A DNA stretch of 64,000 nucleotides from Thainema sp966674685 (GTDB lineage Bacteria > Cyanobacteriota > Cyanobacteriia > Phormidesmidales > Phormidesmidaceae): contig CBKWJC010000002.1 in NCBI GenBank assembly GCA_966674685.1, positions 1-64,000 on the forward strand, read 5' to 3'. The translations under genes were made by a program, and so were the position numbers. This document shows positions 61,680 to 64,000 of this stretch, piece after piece. The notes under the pieces are model-generated. The model was not told the origin of the DNA, did no database searches, and saw only the letters and a list, made by a program, of their open reading frames with translations. Each line of letters opens with the position of its first letter. Positions within the stretch are counted from its first letter, which is position 1.

Positions 61680-62216
61680 GTGATAGACCAATTAGTACCG
61701 CTCATTTCTCAACAGGAAATTGCCGATACGGTGCAGCGACTGGCGCAGGAATTGGATCGAGACTATTGCGATCGCAATCCAGTCGTGATTGGCGTCCTCA
61801 AAGGCTCATTTATCTTTCTGGCTGACCTGATTCGCCAGATGCAAACGCCAATTCAACGAGTCGAGCTGATCAAGCTGTCGAGCTACGGTTCCGGCATGAC
61901 CAGTTCGGGAGAAGTTAGAATGCAGATGGATGTTCCTGCTGCGGTGATTAGCGGACAGGATGTGATTGTGGTGGAAGACATTGTTGATACGGGCCTGTCT
62001 ACCACGAAAGCGTTTCAGGTGTTAAGCAGCCATCAGCCCAAGAGCTTGAAGCTTTGCACTCTACTCGATAAACCCGATCGCCGCCAGGTTCCGGTCACGA
62101 TTGACTACTGCGGTATCACTGTACCGGATCAGTTCATCGTCGGTTATGGCATTGACTTTGACGAACGCTATCGCCAGCTTCCTGCTATTTATGCGGTTGA
62201 GCAAATATCAGGCTGA
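61680..62216 (+). CDS. hpt: Hypoxanthine phosphoribosyltransferase
   Basis: HPRT salvages hypoxanthine and guanine using PRPP. The protein (178 residues) has VVIGVLKGSFIFLADLIRQM near 36-55, the PRPP loop VIVVEDIVDTGLSTTKAF near 97-114, and DFDERYRQLPAIYAV at the end. I chose the GTG at 61680: GAGGAG lies 7 bases upstream, and the length suits the family. The frame stays open back to 61506, with an ATG at 61665, but the terminator-like hairpin and T run just before it argue that the longer form is leader. Confidence 0.9.
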   Translation: MIDQLVPLISQQEIADTVQRLAQELDRDYCDRNPVVIGVLKGSFIFLADLIRQMQTPIQRVELIKLSSYGSGMTSSGEVRMQMDVPAAVISGQDVIVVEDIVDTGLSTTKAFQVLSSHQPKSLKLCTLLDKPDRRQVPVTIDYCGITVPDQFIVGYGIDFDERYRQLPAIYAVEQISG

Positions 62217-62787
62217 AGATGCAGCTTAGAAATAAGCTACTTGAACTGAATTGATTGTTGCGTCTTTGCAACAGACTTGTTTAAGTTCCTTTAGAAAGTC
62301 AAAGATTGCTCACATAGAAAAGGGAGAAAATCTTTTCTATGGGTAATGCAGTAATAAAATAGGCTTTGGCTCATTTGCAATAGACATTTAAGTAGCTGCA
62401 TATCAGTAAATATCTAACTTAAAAGCCGGGGGCGTTCCTCCGGGGTGTTCCTCCAGCTTTTAAGAGGTGTTTATCTATGTCAATTTACTTGATGTCAAAT
62501 TTGATACAAAATCTGGTCGTAAAACCCCCAATTGAATTTAGCTGAATGGCTTACAGCTACAGGGTTTGTAGCCAACGAAATTTGGTTTTTATAGCGGATT
62601 CAATCTACATCCATGAGTAGAGCTGAGCGTTAACACCAGATGGTTTATCGTGCTTTTGATCTCATTTACCGTCACTCACAGTTAGCTGATTGAGTCATAT
62701 TTGTTTTTTAGCTTGCTTCGTTTGAGCGAGCCATTTTTCCAGCCGTCAAGCGCTCAGTATACTCGCGTCTATCCTCAAAGGTTTACT
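62217..62787. other. Spacer between hpt and agrE/argZ
   Basis: These 571 bp hold one repeat element (62390-62490, listed separately). A short inverted pair near 62315-62342 (AGAAAAG..CTTTTCT) follows hpt by about 100 bp and could be its terminator. The agrE/argZ promoter must lie toward 62750. I see no gene. Confidence 0.45.
62390..62490. repeat. Dispersed hairpin repeat (AAGTAG..TGCAT family), copy 2
   Basis: It starts AAGTAGCTGCATATCAGTAA and ends GTTTATCTATGTCAATTTACTT, with a core where AAAAGCC pairs toward GGCTTTT-like bases and two GTTCCTCC direct repeats occur. Ends, length and spacing match 32550-32651; the core differs. Confidence 0.6.
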
Positions 62788-64000
62788 ATGTCTGCAACAA
62801 TTCGCTTCCTCATGTGTCCTCCCGATCACTACGATGTGGACTATGTAATTAATCCGTGGATGGAGGGCAACGTTCATAAATCATCCCGCGATCGCGCCGT
62901 CGAACAGTGGCAAGGATTGTTCCACATTTTGAAAGAACATGCCATTGTGGATTTGGTCAAGCCCGAAAAAGGCTGGCCGGATATGGTGTTCACGGCCAAT
63001 GCCGGACTCGTTTCTGATCAAACCGTCGTACTCAGCCGCTTTCTTCATCCCGAGCGCCAGGGCGAAGAACCCTACTTCAAAGCCTGGTTTGAGCAAAATG
63101 GTTTTACCGTCCACGAACTGCCGAAAGATCTGCCGTTTGAAGGCGCTGGTGATGCCCTGCTGGATCGAGAAGGCCGCTGGCTGTGGGCGGGTTACGGCTT
63201 CCGGACGGAGCTAGATTCTCATTCCTATATCGCCAAGTGGCTGGATCTAGAAGTTCTATCGCTGCGCCTCGCCGATGAGCGGTTCTATCACCTAGACACC
63301 TGCTTCTGCCCCTTGACCGACGGCTATTTGCTCTATTATCCGCCTGCATTTGATGCCTACTCGAATCGGCTAATTGAAATGCGGGTGCCTGCCGAAAAGC
63401 GGATCGCCATTGACGAACCCGATGCCGTGAACTTTGCCTGCAATGCGGTCAACGTGGATCGGGTGGTGATTATGAACAAGGCCAGCGATGCGCTGAAGCA
63501 GCGGATGGCCGATCTGGGTTTCCAGATCCTTGAAACACCGCTGACCGAGTTTCTGAAAGCAGGTGGCGCGGCCAAGTGTTTAACCCTCCGCACCACAGAA
63601 CCCAGTCAGGACGAAATTCATGCCAATCAGCCCGTAGAGAGCCGCACGATTCGGCTGGAAGGTCATTTACTCGACAGCGGCATTATCAATCGGGCACTGG
63701 ATCTGATCGTCGGTGCGGGCGGTAGTTTCCAGGTGCTGGATTTTCATCTGGGCGAACAGCGTCAGAGCACGTCTTCGGCCTCTGTGCGCGTCTCGGCTCC
63801 CGCCCGCGAGACGATGGAAGACATCATGGCTCAACTGATTGACATTGGGGCAGTGGCGCTGCCCAGCGAGGTGCAGAACGCTCAGCTCGAAACCGTGGCC
63901 AAGGCCGGAGTTGCGCCTGATGATTTCTACGTCACCACGATTTACCCAACCGAAATCCTCTATCAAGGCGAATGGGTGCGGGTGCAGAACCAGCGGATGG
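62788..64000 (+). CDS. argZ: Arginine dihydrolase / AgrE-type enzyme (partial)
   Basis: The window ends inside this gene after 404 codons. The N-terminal arginine dihydrolase domain (guanidine-group-modifying fold) starts MSATIRFLMCPPDHYDVDY, has DMVFTANAGLV near 66, EGAGDALLDREGRWLW near 120 and a catalytic-type Cys in GGAAKCLTLRT at residue 264. After about 285 the second region begins (SRTIRLEGHLLDSGIINRAL), matching the C-terminal part of cyanobacterial AgrE/ArgZ. These enzymes convert arginine to ornithine and ammonia in cyanobacterial nitrogen storage turnover. The ATG at 62788 fits the family start. Confidence 0.9.
   Translation, partial: MSATIRFLMCPPDHYDVDYVINPWMEGNVHKSSRDRAVEQWQGLFHILKEHAIVDLVKPEKGWPDMVFTANAGLVSDQTVVLSRFLHPERQGEEPYFKAWFEQNGFTVHELPKDLPFEGAGDALLDREGRWLWAGYGFRTELDSHSYIAKWLDLEVLSLRLADERFYHLDTCFCPLTDGYLLYYPPAFDAYSNRLIEMRVPAEKRIAIDEPDAVNFACNAVNVDRVVIMNKASDALKQRMADLGFQILETPLTEFLKAGGAAKCLTLRTTEPSQDEIHANQPVESRTIRLEGHLLDSGIINRALDLIVGAGGSFQVLDFHLGEQRQSTSSASVRVSAPARETMEDIMAQLIDIGAVALPSEVQNAQLETVAKAGVAPDDFYVTTIYPTEILYQGEWVRVQNQRM

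Overview
The window looks like a stretch of cyanobacterial chromosome. The palindrome GCGATCGC (HIP1) and its GCGATCGCA variants recur throughout, inside and between genes. The gene set also fits: an AgrE/ArgZ-type arginine dihydrolase, a Cys-rich small protein, a rhomboid protease, CHAT-TPR and Hsp70-like proteins of cyanobacterial type, and the GATCCCCCC/KGG repeat. The genus cannot be fixed from sequence alone; a filamentous or otherwise large-genome cyanobacterium is a reasonable guess because of the many dispersed palindromic repeats. I see no rRNA, tRNA, CRISPR array, transposase or prophage.

Layout. 1-9.2 kb holds housekeeping and signalling genes: proB, a TPR membrane protein, an Hsp70-like protein, a PAS-GGDEF-EAL enzyme, a zinc alcohol dehydrogenase and fmt. 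9.3-12.6 kb holds a rhodanese-like protein lacking the catalytic Cys, a decayed SDR gene and a coiled-coil/EamA transporter. 12.7-15.5 kb is mreB-mreC-mreD on the minus strand. 16-18.7 kb has ssb, a SIMPL-domain secreted protein and a RecB/Cas4-like nuclease. 18.7-27.9 kb is a surface polysaccharide locus on the minus strand: Wzm-type permease, methyltransferase, Wzt-type ATPase with a C-terminal domain, a 1370-residue sulfotransferase/double glycosyltransferase and two further sulfotransferases. It is fed from upstream by a close-packed run of a 45-residue small ORF, aroQ, miaE and a GNAT acetyltransferase.

30-34.2 kb carries cinA, a WecA/MraY-type glycosyl-1-phosphate transferase and glyA. 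34.8-42.3 kb is a mixed region: small Cys protein, rhomboid, UDP-glucuronate epimerase-like gene, methyltransferase, BrnT-like pair, PKHD hydroxylase, histidine kinase and peptidoglycan-binding protein. 42.6-48.8 kb has a CHAT-TPR protease and an ABC-2 transporter pair. 49.2-54.5 kb has small accessory genes, an S9 glutamyl endopeptidase-like protein and nnrE/nnrD. 54.6-58.4 kb is an accessory island: a radical SAM enzyme, two tandem paralogues of unknown function, then two toxin-antitoxin modules. 58.5-64 kb has priA, hpt and the start of agrE/argZ, which runs off the end.

The most unusual signal is in the non-coding DNA. At least five families of short palindromic elements occur two or three times in the window. 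One family, with termini AACTCACATCTTG, flanks the epimerase gene in inverted orientation and has a shortened copy upstream of ssb. Another shows compensatory base changes in its stem. The best candidates for an undescribed protein system are the radical SAM/twin-paralogue operon (54.6-57.2 kb) and the polysaccharide locus with its sulfotransferase-coiled-coil-GT-GT fusion. All family assignments are from motif reading without database searches.
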